This document shows, one piece after another, positions 38,563 to 47,187 of a stretch of 50,733 bases of DNA. Where the stretch lies: NCBI GenBank assembly GCA_017440965.1, contig JAFSGH010000044.1:1-50733 (forward strand), read 5' to 3'. Source of the DNA: Clostridia bacterium. Its GTDB lineage: Bacteria; Bacillota; Clostridia; Oscillospirales; Acutalibacteraceae. The notes beneath the pieces are model-generated. The model searched no databases, had not been told where the DNA came from, and worked only from the letters and a program-made list of their open reading frames with translations. The position numbers were made by a program, and so were the translations under genes. The first letter of the stretch is position 1. Each line of letters opens with the position of its first letter.

Positions 38563-40307
38563 GAATAGTAATCGGTGAAGGCTCCTGCGGTATTGCCGCG
38601 GGTGCATCAAAGGTACACGAAAGGCTCTCACTTGCTCTTAAGGATACAGACATAAATATCGGCATTGCCGGCTGTATCGGTATGTGCTTTCTTGAACCTA
38701 TTATTGATATTTATGACGGAAAGCTTCTCCTTAAAAGACTTGTAAGAGTGTCTCCCGACAGTGCAGAGGAAATAGCTGAAGCTCTGAAGAATAATGATCT
38801 TTCTGCATTGGATAAGCTTGAAATATCCGAAAGCGACAGCGTATTTCTTAAAAAGCAGACAAGAATAGCACTTCGCCGTTGCGGACTCATAGATCCCGAA
38901 AGCATTGACGCATACACCTCAGACGGCGGCTATACCGCCCTTAAAAAGGTGCTTACGGAAATGTCCCCCGAGGATGTAATAGAGGAAATAAAGATATCGG
39001 GACTTGCAGGAAGAGGCGGTGCAGGCTTCCCCACCTGGTTTAAGTGGAATGCGGCAAGAAGATCTCAGGGCGAAGAAAAATACCTTATCTGTAACGCAGA
39101 TGAGGGCGATCCCGGTGCGTTTATGGACAGAGCTGTCATTGAAAGCGATCCTCATACGCTTATTGAGGGTATGCTTATAGGTGCATATGCAATAGGCGCA
39201 CAAAATGCTTATGTATATGTTCGTGCAGAATATCCTCTTGCAATAGTAAGACTTCAGAAGGCTATAAACGAAGCCACTGAAAAGGGCTATCTCGGAAAAA
39301 ATATCCTCGGAACAGATTTCTCCTGCTTCCTTAAAATTAAAGCCGGAGCAGGTGCATTCGTCTGCGGCGAGGAGACGGCACTTATAGAATCCCTTGAAGG
39401 CAAACGCGGTATGCCCCGTCTCAAGCCTCCCTTCCCTGCGGAAAAGGGCTATGAAAATAAGCCTTCAAACATAAATAATGTTGAGACCTTTGCAAATGTT
39501 TCCTGGATAATCGAAAACGGCGGAAAAGCCTTCAGTGCCATGGGAACAGAAAACAGCAAGGGCACAAAGGTTTTTGCGCTCACAGGCAAAATAAAAAGAG
39601 GCGGTCTTGTTGAAATACCTATGGGACTTACTCTTCGTGAGGTAATATACGATATCGGCGGCGGAATAAGAGATGACAAGGAATTCAAGGCTGTTCAGCT
39701 GGGCGGTCCCTCAGGCGGATGTATTCCGAAGGAGCTTCTTGACACAGTAATCGATTACAAGGCACTCTCCGCTACAGGTGCTATAATGGGTTCAGGCGGT
39801 ATGGTCGTTATGGATGAAGGCACCTGTATGGTCAATATGGCACGCTTCTTCCTCGATTTCACAACCAAAGAATCCTGCGGTAAATGTGTTCATTGCAGGA
39901 TCGGAACAAAGAGAATGTTTGAGATCCTTACCCGTATAACCGAAGGAAACGGCAAGGATGGAGACATTGAGCTTCTTGAAGAGCTTTGCGACGGCATCCG
40001 CTCAGGTGCATTATGCGGTCTCGGTCAGACAGCACCGAATCCCGTTCTTACAACAATTAAATATTTCAGGAATGAATATGAAGCACACATAAACGAAAAG
40101 CGTTGCCCTGCAGGTGAATGTGCAGCACTCAGAACTTATGTCATAGACAAAGACAAATGCAAGGGATGTACGCTCTGTGCAAAGAAATGTCCCGTTAATG
40201 CAATAAGCGGCACTGTAAAGGAAGCACACATAATTGATACAGATAAATGCATAAAATGCGGTCAGTGCAAGGATGTCTGCCGCTTTGGTGCAGTAGAAGT
40301 AAGGTAA
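38559..40307 (+). CDS. NuoF/HydB-like NAD(H)- and FMN-binding subunit with extra ferredoxin domain
   Basis: A 582-residue flavoprotein. An N-terminal thioredoxin-like [2Fe-2S] segment (GEGSCGIAAGA; AGCIGMCFLEP) is followed by the NuoF core: GLAGRGGAGFPTWFKW (FMN/NADH, 148-163), ICNADEGDPGAFMDR (177-191), AGAFVCGEETALIESLEG, the SLBB region and the [4Fe-4S] site SCGKCVHCRIGTKRM plus the later Cys in ALCGLGQ. The C-terminus is a two-cluster ferredoxin (CKGCTLCAKKCP; CIKCGQCKDVCR). This is the domain order of bifurcating HydB subunits. It is 13 bp upstream of the GltD-like gene and is co-transcribed with both neighbours. Confidence 0.94.
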   Translation: MRIVIGEGSCGIAAGASKVHERLSLALKDTDINIGIAGCIGMCFLEPIIDIYDGKLLLKRLVRVSPDSAEEIAEALKNNDLSALDKLEISESDSVFLKKQTRIALRRCGLIDPESIDAYTSDGGYTALKKVLTEMSPEDVIEEIKISGLAGRGGAGFPTWFKWNAARRSQGEEKYLICNADEGDPGAFMDRAVIESDPHTLIEGMLIGAYAIGAQNAYVYVRAEYPLAIVRLQKAINEATEKGYLGKNILGTDFSCFLKIKAGAGAFVCGEETALIESLEGKRGMPRLKPPFPAEKGYENKPSNINNVETFANVSWIIENGGKAFSAMGTENSKGTKVFALTGKIKRGGLVEIPMGLTLREVIYDIGGGIRDDKEFKAVQLGGPSGGCIPKELLDTVIDYKALSATGAIMGSGGMVVMDEGTCMVNMARFFLDFTTKESCGKCVHCRIGTKRMFEILTRITEGNGKDGDIELLEELCDGIRSGALCGLGQTAPNPVLTTIKYFRNEYEAHINEKRCPAGECAALRTYVIDKDKCKGCTLCAKKCPVNAISGTVKEAHIIDTDKCIKCGQCKDVCRFGAVEVR

Positions 40308-40320
40308 GGAGGAAGATAAG

Positions 40321-42351
40321 ATGTCAGACACAGTAAAGCTCATAATTGACGGCAAGGAAATAACTGCTTCATCAGAGGATACTATACTTCTTGCTGCAGA
40401 AAAAAACGGCATTGAGATCCCCAATCTCTGCTATCTTAAGGAAATGTCTCCTTACGGTGCCTGCGGAATGTGTGTGGTCGAGGCAGAAGGAAGTCCCAAG
40501 CTTTTAAGAGCCTGCTCTGCAAAGGTCGCAGAGGGTATGGTCATAAATACTATGGGCGAAAGAGCTCTTAAGGCAAGAAAGATCGCACTCGAGCTTATCA
40601 TGGGTGACCATAAGGGCGATTGCATAGGTCCCTGTAAGCTTAACTGCCCCGCACATACTGACTGTCAGAAGTATGTAAAGGAAATATCAGACGGCGATTA
40701 CGAGGGTGCCGTCAGAACAATAAAGGATGTAATTCCCCTTCCCGCCTCAATCGGCAGAGTCTGTCCCCATCCCTGCGAAACAGCCTGCAGAAGACAGTTC
40801 GTTGAAGAGCCTATATCAATAGCCTATCTTAAGGCATTCGCAGCAGATGAGATATTAAAAAGCGGAAAGCATATAATTCCCGAAAAGAAAGCCTCAACAG
40901 GAAAAACTGTCGCGATCATCGGCGGAGGTCCGGCAGGTCTTTCAGCCGCAGTAAAGCTTGCGGAAAACGGACATTCGGTTTCTGTATATGATAAGATGCC
41001 GAAAATGGGCGGTATGCTCAGATACGGTATTCCCGAATACCGTTTGCCGAAAAAGGTGCTTGATGCGGAAATTGCCGAGATCGAAATGCTCGGTGTTAAG
41101 ATGGTTAATAATATCACCATCGGCAAAGATATAACTCTCTCAGAGATCAGAGAAAAATATGATGCCGTGCTTATTGCAAACGGCGCCTGGAAGAGCAGCT
41201 CCATAAGATGTCCCGGAGAAGATCTTGAGGGTGTATTCGGAGGTATTGATTTCTTAAGAGCAGTTGCTCTCGGCGAAAGTCCCGCAATCGGTAAGAAAAC
41301 CGCCATCGTCGGCGGCGGAAACACCGCAATGGACGCCTGCAGAACTGCAGTAAGACTCGGAGCTGAAGAAGTAAGCATCATTTACAGAAGAACAAGAGAC
41401 GAAATGCCTGCCGAGGATATCGAAATTGAAGAAGCTATGGAGGAAGGCGTAAATTTCCGTTTCCTTACAAATCCCGCTGAAATTATCGGAAAAGACGGAA
41501 AGGTCTGCGCCGTAAAGCTTCAGGTAATGAAGTTAGGCGAGCCTGACGAAAAGGGCAGACGCTCCCCCGTTCCCGTAGAGGGCGAATTTATCACCCTTGA
41601 GCTTGATTCAATTATTATTGCCGCCGGTCAGAAAAACGATCCTGCAGGCTTTGAGGATATTGCAACCACAAAATGGGGCACGATTTCAGCAGATGAGATC
41701 ACCTACGCAACCTCACTTCTCGGTGTATTTGCTGCAGGCGACACAACAAACAGCGGTGCATCTATCGCAATTAAAGCTATAGCTGAAGCAAATGAAGCTG
41801 CTAAATTCATTGATGCATATCTTGAAGGAATCGAAATTCCTTATAAGAAGGCGGTAATTTCCGAAATCGATCCCACTGAGGATATGTTCACTGAATACGA
41901 AAAATATCCGAGGATCAGAATGCCTCAGCGTGCTCCCGAGGACAGAAGAAATGACTTCACGGAAATAAATCTCGGTCTTACTCCCGAAGAAGCAAAAGCC
42001 GAAGCAAAGCGTTGCCTCTCCTGCGGATGTCACGATTACGGACACTGTAAGCTTATTAAATATGCCGACAGCTACTGTACAGACTGCAAGCGTCTCAAGG
42101 GCGAGTACCACGAGGGCTTCAAAGAGACAAGACTTGAGGTCATTGCAAGAGATCAGCATAAATGCATTCTCTGCGGTCTTTGCGTAAGAACCTGCGAAGA
42201 AATTGCAAAGAAAGGCATTCTCGGCTTAGTCGGCAGAGGCTTTGATACCGTTATCCGTCCCGAATTCCGAAATACCGATATTGCATCTATCTGTGCATCC
42301 TGTAAAAAATGTGCACAGGTTTGTCCTACCGGTGCACTCAGAATTCTCTGA
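40321..42351 (+). CDS. GltD/NfnB-like NAD(P)H:acceptor flavoprotein fused to ferredoxin domains
   Basis: A 676-residue fusion. Residues 1-80 form a NuoG/HydA-type [2Fe-2S] ferredoxin (ligands C37, C48, C51, C65). Residues 97-160 carry a GltD-like Fe-S region (CIGPCKLNCP; GRVCPHPCETAC). Residues 195-500 are the FAD/NADPH oxidoreductase: AIIGGGPAGLSAAVKLAENG, RYGIPEYRLP, AIVGGGNTAMDACRTAVRLG, GVFAAGDTTNSG. The C-terminus adds a Cys-rich segment and a two-[4Fe-4S] domain (CILCGLCVRTC; CASCKKCAQVCP). No H-cluster motifs are present, so it is not a hydrogenase. With the two preceding subunits it matches the architecture known from the Sporomusa-type (Stn) electron-bifurcating transhydrogenase. RBS AAGGAGG; terminator follows. 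Confidence 0.88.
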   Translation: MSDTVKLIIDGKEITASSEDTILLAAEKNGIEIPNLCYLKEMSPYGACGMCVVEAEGSPKLLRACSAKVAEGMVINTMGERALKARKIALELIMGDHKGDCIGPCKLNCPAHTDCQKYVKEISDGDYEGAVRTIKDVIPLPASIGRVCPHPCETACRRQFVEEPISIAYLKAFAADEILKSGKHIIPEKKASTGKTVAIIGGGPAGLSAAVKLAENGHSVSVYDKMPKMGGMLRYGIPEYRLPKKVLDAEIAEIEMLGVKMVNNITIGKDITLSEIREKYDAVLIANGAWKSSSIRCPGEDLEGVFGGIDFLRAVALGESPAIGKKTAIVGGGNTAMDACRTAVRLGAEEVSIIYRRTRDEMPAEDIEIEEAMEEGVNFRFLTNPAEIIGKDGKVCAVKLQVMKLGEPDEKGRRSPVPVEGEFITLELDSIIIAAGQKNDPAGFEDIATTKWGTISADEITYATSLLGVFAAGDTTNSGASIAIKAIAEANEAAKFIDAYLEGIEIPYKKAVISEIDPTEDMFTEYEKYPRIRMPQRAPEDRRNDFTEINLGLTPEEAKAEAKRCLSCGCHDYGHCKLIKYADSYCTDCKRLKGEYHEGFKETRLEVIARDQHKCILCGLCVRTCEEIAKKGILGLVGRGFDTVIRPEFRNTDIASICASCKKCAQVCPTGALRIL

Positions 42352-42366
42352 TAACAAAAAAAATAC

Positions 42367-42397
42367 GACAAGATCTGTCTCAGGTCTTGTCTTTTTT
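42367..42397 (+). terminator. Terminator of the redox operon
   Basis: GACAAGATCTG and CAGGTCTTGTC pair, with one mismatch, around TCT. The stem is followed by six T and begins 16 bp after the stop codon. Confidence 0.85.
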
Positions 42398-42447
42398 GTT
42401 GATTTGGTTTTTTCAATATGCTAAAATATTTTATGATCTTATAAAAA

Positions 42448-42549
42448 AGCATTCTGCTTCACCCCCCCCGTCCCCCAATCTTGGGGGCGAAAAGGTGTTT
42501 TTTGTTATAAGCAAAATTGCTCACATTGCGAGCAATTTCCTATATAATA
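42448..42549 (+). repeat. Dispersed intergenic repeat, copy 3 (tandem with copy 4)
   Basis: It starts AGCATTCTGCTT rather than TAAGA/TCTTA, a variant 5' end shared with copy 5. It then has CCCCCCCCGTCCCCCAATC with TTGGGGG, TTGTTATAAGC, TTGCTC-ACATTGC-GAGCAA and CCTATATAATAA. Its end runs directly into copy 4. Confidence 0.85.
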
Positions 42550-42657
42550 AGAAAAAATCTTACGATTTGTCAACCCCCTACCCCCAATCTTGGGGGCTAT
42601 AGGTGTTTCTTGTTATAAGCTAAATTGCTCACATTGCGAGCAATTTCCAATATAATA
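42548..42657 (+). repeat. Dispersed intergenic repeat, copy 4
   Basis: A complete copy with the TAAGAAAAAATCTTA 5' end, CCCCC-AATCTT-GGGGG hairpin, TTGTTATAAGC, TTGCTC-ACATTGC-GAGCAA and AATATAATA. It ends 19 bp before the start codon of the NifU-C-like gene, so the gene's ribosome binding site lies immediately after the repeat. Confidence 0.85.
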
Positions 42658-42675
42658 AAAAAGGATGATACACTA

Positions 42676-42909
42676 ATGAAGGATTATATCAACAATGTGC
42701 TCTCTCCCCTTTTACAGGGTGACGGCGGATATATTGAGTATCTGAATGAAAATAAAGATGAGATAACCGTCCTTGCAAGAGGCGAATGCTCTAAATGTGC
42801 TAAGCTTGAAAAATGCCTTATATGGTGCGAAGACCGAATATTAAAAGAAAAAAACAGAAAGGTCAGACTCACGGCAATAAGAAAAAAGCCGTTCTTCTGG
42901 GATAAGTGA
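42676..42909 (+). CDS. Small NifU-C-like protein with extra Cys
   Basis: A 77-residue protein. The pattern VLSPLLQGDGGYIEYLNENK, then ITVLARGECSKC, follows the C-terminal domain of NifU/NfuA Fe-S scaffold proteins (P-x-L-x2-DGG ... V-x-L-x-G-x-C-x2-C). Instead of the usual SS-T segment it continues AKLEKCLIWCEDRI, giving four Cys (CxxC plus CxxxC), and a basic tail. It may bind or transfer an Fe-S cluster; this is inference from a weak resemblance. The ATG at 42676 has AAGGA 9-10 nt upstream. It precedes the mannosidase by 8 bp, so the two are probably co-transcribed from the region of the repeats. Confidence 0.72.
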   Translation: MKDYINNVLSPLLQGDGGYIEYLNENKDEITVLARGECSKCAKLEKCLIWCEDRILKEKNRKVRLTAIRKKPFFWDK

Positions 42910-42917
42910 GGTAAGCT

Positions 42918-45857
42918 ATGGCACATATAAAGGTTGTAAGACGCTCAATGCGTCCTGAGGAATATATAGAATTAAGATACGGCTGGCTCAAAAACAGCAT
43001 TTATTCAAAAATGTACGAGCTGTCTCCCGTTTATATAAAAGAGGCTCATCAGATCAGCGAAAATGAATATGAGTTTTACGACAGCGATTACAGACTTCTT
43101 TCGGTGGGTGACACCTTCTATTCCCCTGACGGAAGTGCTTTCCTGAAATGCAAATGTGAGATCCCCGAAGAGCTTATCGGAAAGGATTACTGCTTTTATT
43201 TCAAGACCGCCAGTGAAATGATAGTAAAAATCAACGGAAAATACGCGGGCGGTGTTGATCCCAACCGTGAAAGGATTCCTGCCTCTGAATTTGTGACGGG
43301 AAACAAAATATTCATCGAAACAGAGGGCTTTAACCGTTCAAAGCCTGATGATGAAAGAAATCCCGAAACTCTTGCAAGACGCGGCTGCAGACAGGAATTC
43401 ACAGGCTTATTCCTTACAACAGTTAACAAAAATATACAGTCTCTCTGTTATGATCTTGAAATATTCACTGATATAATTTCAAGCGGACAGTTTAACGAAG
43501 AGTATACCTCGATTCTGATATCAAGACTTGATAAGGCACTTAATCTTATTGATTATGACAACATAACCGAAGTGGATGCAAAAAAAGCAATTGATTATAT
43601 TGAAGAGCATATTTATGCCGATAAAACATACCGTTCATCAGGCAAGGTTGCTCTTGTGGGACATTCTCATCTTGATATAGCATATTACTGGAGAAGAATA
43701 CACGCGGTTCAGAAGAATATGCGTACCGTTCTCATTCAGATGCGTCTTATGGATAAGTATCCCGATTTCAGATATGCGCATACTCAGGGATATACATATG
43801 AAACACTTGAAAAATACTATCCCGAGGTATTTGAAGAATTAAAGCAAAAAATAAAAGAGGGCAGATTTGAAATTGTCGGAGCAATGTATGTTGAGCCCGA
43901 CTGTAATGTACCCTCCGCCGAAAGTCTCATAAGACAATGCCTTTACGGTCAGCATTATTTTCGTGACAAGTTCGGGATCACCGTGGACTCCTGCTTTCTC
44001 CCCGATGTTTTCGGAAACTCATGGATACTGCCGCAGATATTAAAGAAGAGCGGTGTAAACTATTTCATTTCAAACAAAATGAGTACATGGAATGACACAA
44101 ACCGCTTCCCTCACAATAATTTTATCTGGAGAGGAGCTGACGGCAGCGAGGTCTACGCTTCAGTCCCTCCCACACATTTTATCACATGGAACGAACCGTC
44201 TCAGATCGTCGAAAACTGGGAGGCTTTTCAGGATAAGCACACAGATACGGAAACTCTCTCTATGTTCGGCTACGGTGACGGAGGCTCAGGTGCAACCGAG
44301 GAAATGATAGAGCTTATGCACCGATTTGACAAGCTTTCCGTTATGCCTGAGACAAGGCATATTACTGTAAAGGAATTTCTGCACGATAATTTCAATGAAG
44401 CTCACCATTTTGATGTTTGGGACGGAGAATTGTATCTTGAAATGCACAGAGGTACATTTACGACAAAATCCGATATCAAAAAATACAACAGAAGGCTGGA
44501 AAATAAATTCCGTCTCTGCGAAATGCTTTCAGTCCTGAGGGCAAAAGAAGGAAAAATTTATCCTGAAGAAAAAATAAGAGAGCTTTACAAAAAGCTTCTT
44601 ATAAATCAGTTCCACGATATACTCCCAGGCAGCCATATAACTCCTGTTTTCCGCGACTGCATAAAGGACTATAAGGAAATAGAGGCAGAGCTTGACAGTA
44701 TTATTTCCGTCGGAGATACATACTTCAATCCCCTCAATATCGAAAGACAAGGTGTTGAGTTCATTGAAGATAAAAACGGCAGTTTTGTAAGAGAAGGCAA
44801 AAAAGGTGATTACCGCAAAACGGATTTCGCTCCCCTTTCTTCAGGTAAAATCAATAAAGACTCAGATGCAGTATGGCTTTCTGTTAACGAAAACACTATC
44901 GAAACTCCGTTTTATAGAATTTCTTTTGCAGAAGACGGAAGTATAGTATCATTGTTTGACATTATTCTTGACAGAGAATTCACTGACGGAGATTTCAATA
45001 AGCTCAAATTCTACGATGACCGTCCCGGTGTATATGATGCCTGGGATATACTTCCTGATTACAAGAACAAGGAAATACCGTTAGCCGTCACCGAGCGCTT
45101 ACACCTTGTTTTCAGTGATAGCGAAACAGCAGAATTCAGTGTTACACAAAGCACAGAGAAAAGCACCTGGCAGAGAAAGATCCGTCTTTTCAGGAATTCA
45201 AGAAAAATCGAGGTAGAAAACATTGTAGACTGGCACGAAATCCATAAGCTGATGAAGGTTGCCTTTAATTGCAATATTCTTACCCGTGAGCTTACCTGTG
45301 ATACCTCTGCAGGATATATCAAGCGTGAAATGCACCGCAACACCTCCTGGCAGCAGGCAAGATTTGAATGCTGTCACCATAAATGGTTTGATGTTTCAGA
45401 GGCTGATGCAGGTATCGCAGTTATCAATGACTGCAAATACGGTGTCGGTGTTTCGGATAAGGAGATCACTCTTTCGCTTCTTCGAGCAACCGAACGCCCC
45501 GATCCGCTGTCTGACCTCGGAGCACACAATTTCACCTATGTTATTCTTCCTCACGGAGAATTTTCTTACGGCGAAATAAATAATGAAGCTCTTATATTCA
45601 ATAATCCCCTTATTCTTACAGATAATTTATCTGTACCTGAGGAATGGTGCGCTGACAAAAAGCTCATTCTTCAGAGTGTAAAAAAGGCTGAAAAATCAGA
45701 TATGACCGTGCTTCGATTTGTTGAAACAAACGGTTCAAGAGGTAAAATAAGCTTCAAAAACAAGGTAAAGCTTCTTAATATGCTTGAGGATGTCATTGAA
45801 GAAACAGATACAATAATTTACAAGCCCTTTGAGATCATCACAATAGGCACGGACTAA
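42918..45857 (+). CDS. GH38 alpha-mannosidase
   Basis: A 979-residue retaining alpha-mannosidase, probably cytoplasmic (no signal peptide). An N-terminal beta domain (1-240) precedes the catalytic domain: GHSHLDIAYYW (zinc ligands His and Asp, 248-258), YVEPDCNVPSAESLIRQ (325-340), and nucleophile D363 in FLPDVFGNSWILPQIL. The zinc His HDILPGSH is further on. The C-terminal beta-sandwich region runs from about 620 to the end. The substrate class is alpha-mannosides such as host N-glycan or yeast-mannan fragments (inference). GAGGT lies 6 nt before the ATG. It ends at a bidirectional terminator. Confidence 0.94.
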   Translation: MAHIKVVRRSMRPEEYIELRYGWLKNSIYSKMYELSPVYIKEAHQISENEYEFYDSDYRLLSVGDTFYSPDGSAFLKCKCEIPEELIGKDYCFYFKTASEMIVKINGKYAGGVDPNRERIPASEFVTGNKIFIETEGFNRSKPDDERNPETLARRGCRQEFTGLFLTTVNKNIQSLCYDLEIFTDIISSGQFNEEYTSILISRLDKALNLIDYDNITEVDAKKAIDYIEEHIYADKTYRSSGKVALVGHSHLDIAYYWRRIHAVQKNMRTVLIQMRLMDKYPDFRYAHTQGYTYETLEKYYPEVFEELKQKIKEGRFEIVGAMYVEPDCNVPSAESLIRQCLYGQHYFRDKFGITVDSCFLPDVFGNSWILPQILKKSGVNYFISNKMSTWNDTNRFPHNNFIWRGADGSEVYASVPPTHFITWNEPSQIVENWEAFQDKHTDTETLSMFGYGDGGSGATEEMIELMHRFDKLSVMPETRHITVKEFLHDNFNEAHHFDVWDGELYLEMHRGTFTTKSDIKKYNRRLENKFRLCEMLSVLRAKEGKIYPEEKIRELYKKLLINQFHDILPGSHITPVFRDCIKDYKEIEAELDSIISVGDTYFNPLNIERQGVEFIEDKNGSFVREGKKGDYRKTDFAPLSSGKINKDSDAVWLSVNENTIETPFYRISFAEDGSIVSLFDIILDREFTDGDFNKLKFYDDRPGVYDAWDILPDYKNKEIPLAVTERLHLVFSDSETAEFSVTQSTEKSTWQRKIRLFRNSRKIEVENIVDWHEIHKLMKVAFNCNILTRELTCDTSAGYIKREMHRNTSWQQARFECCHHKWFDVSEADAGIAVINDCKYGVGVSDKEITLSLLRATERPDPLSDLGAHNFTYVILPHGEFSYGEINNEALIFNNPLILTDNLSVPEEWCADKKLILQSVKKAEKSDMTVLRFVETNGSRGKISFKNKVKLLNMLEDVIEETDTIIYKPFEIITIGTD

Positions 45858-45895
45858 AAAAATAAGCTCCCCGAAAGGCTCGGGGAGCAATTTTT
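45858..45895. terminator. Bidirectional terminator between the mannosidase and the phosphoesterase
   Basis: GCTCCCCGA and TCGGGGAGC pair around AAGGC, with an A-run before and TTTTTATTT after. Confidence 0.9.
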
Positions 45896-45900
45896 ATTTA

Positions 45901-47061
45901 TCAGAACATTGCTTTTATTGTTGCAAAAATCATCTTGAACCAAGCAACAAACTTTGTAAGATCATCAGTTGTTCTTGAATATGCCTGATATCTGTAAAGA
46001 GCTGCTTCGTCATCACCGTAGACATCGAAGTAACCTTCTACATATGTCTCATAATTTTCGGGATCGTTTTCATCAATAACAAATACGCGGGAGCCTACTG
46101 TCTCATCGTTATAAGAGCTGAAGCCGACACCGGGAGTGTTTACAATATCAATACCCTCATAAGGAACAACAAAGTTGTTAACATGATCGTGTCCTGATAC
46201 TGTTGCAAACACATCACCCTGCTGTTTGAAGGCTGCAAACTGACCGTTGTTGTAGTTGGGAGGACAGGGACTCTCGTGAAGATGACCTTCAACGCCTTCG
46301 GGAAGAGTAAGATATTTATCTCCGCGTGAAATGGATTCGGGAGTACCTGCTTCACATTCTGCAAGAGCATCAAAAATCTCAGGAACAATAATGTGCTGGA
46401 AGTTGATTGAGGGAACGGGATTGCCACCGTTGAGCGCCTTAAGCTCATTCGACTTTTCAACATACCATGCAATCTGCTCTTTTGTGGTGCATGCATAACC
46501 GCCAAGATCATTTTCGGTATTATATGTGCCGGAGTCTGTCATCCAGATATTGAATGCAATTCTTGTTCCGTCGGAAGAAACAACGGGAATATTATATGTG
46601 CCGACACCGGGAATGCTGTCGCCTTCATTGTAACCGACAAAGCAGTCATAGGACTCATAGACAGACATCTGAAAGTCCTTGTCAGCAAATTCACTTTCAT
46701 CATCATGATTTCCGAAAACAGCAGCTGTGGGAACACCTGCTTTTTCAAAAATGCTCATAAATTCATTTATTGCTGCACGGGTAATTACCTTTGTATTAGT
46801 GCTTCCGCCTGAAATATTATCACCTGTAAGCACAACAAGGTCAGGCTGTACCTTTGCCAATGTGTCCTGAAGGAGCTTCTTTGTGATAGTCATAAGAGGA
46901 TATCCGTCCTGAATATCAGCAAACTGTAAAATTGTAAATTTGCCGTCATCTCCGAAACGAAGCGTATTGTCCTTTTCCTGTGCTGATACAACAAGTGACA
47001 TTACACCAAACAGCATAAGAGCACTTAAAATAACAGCAAGAATTTTCTTTGTTCTGTTCAT
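45901..47061 (-). CDS. Secreted calcineurin-like metallophosphoesterase
   Basis: A 386-residue exported protein. Signal peptide residues 1-27 (MNRTKKILAVILSALMLFGV, cleavage near VSA|QEK). Metallophosphoesterase motifs: LQFADIQDG (D49; Gln where most families have the metal His), LTGDNISGG (80-86), FGNHDDE (116-122), and the C-terminal SGHDHVN. The closest resemblance is to the bacterial Dcr2/PAP-like group of phosphodiesterases and phosphatases. The last 20 residues are hydrophobic and amphipathic (KFVAWFKMIFATIKAMF) and may associate with the membrane. The ATG at 47059-47061 is preferred over one 21 codons upstream because the signal peptide starts there and AAGAG precedes it. Confidence 0.9.
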   Translation of the reverse strand: MNRTKKILAVILSALMLFGVMSLVVSAQEKDNTLRFGDDGKFTILQFADIQDGYPLMTITKKLLQDTLAKVQPDLVVLTGDNISGGSTNTKVITRAAINEFMSIFEKAGVPTAAVFGNHDDESEFADKDFQMSVYESYDCFVGYNEGDSIPGVGTYNIPVVSSDGTRIAFNIWMTDSGTYNTENDLGGYACTTKEQIAWYVEKSNELKALNGGNPVPSINFQHIIVPEIFDALAECEAGTPESISRGDKYLTLPEGVEGHLHESPCPPNYNNGQFAAFKQQGDVFATVSGHDHVNNFVVPYEGIDIVNTPGVGFSSYNDETVGSRVFVIDENDPENYETYVEGYFDVYGDDEAALYRYQAYSRTTDDLTKFVAWFKMIFATIKAMF

Positions 47062-47095
47062 TGTTATCTCTTCTTTCTTAATAATTTGTGTAATT

Positions 47096-47124
47096 ATATT
47101 AGCATAAACTATATTTTTTTTCAA
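47096..47124 (-). promoter_or_regulatory. Probable promoter of the phosphoesterase gene
   Basis: On the minus strand TTGAAA (47119-47124), 17 bp, TAATAT (47096-47101). Confidence 0.55.
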
Positions 47125-47131
47125 TGTTTAA

Positions 47132-47160
47132 TTGCATTTTTTGTAAAAAAGATATATTAT
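47132..47160 (+). promoter_or_regulatory. Probable promoter of the deacetylase-like gene
   Basis: TTGCAT (47132-47137), 17 bp, TATTAT (47155-47160). Its -35 is 8 bp from the -35 of the divergent promoter, so the two genes share one control region. Confidence 0.55.
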
Positions 47161-47187
47161 GAAAAAAAAGACTATGGGGACAAGGCT

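Noticed and set aside
38074-42351. Electron-bifurcating [FeFe]-hydrogenase HydABC
   Set aside because: The first two subunits fit, but the third lacks H-cluster motifs and instead has a GltD-like FAD/NADPH core.
40321-42351. Glutamate synthase small subunit (gltD)
   Set aside because: The core is GltD-like, but there is no large subunit nearby, and the fused [2Fe-2S] and C-terminal ferredoxin domains plus NuoE/NuoF partners point to a redox complex.
42448-42657. Possible CRISPR array
   Set aside because: There are only two units, they abut without spacers, and the same unit occurs singly elsewhere; no cas genes are present.
47086-47187. N-terminal extension of the deacetylase-like protein
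   Set aside because: It would cross the divergent promoter region; the ATG at 47188 has the only Shine-Dalgarno.
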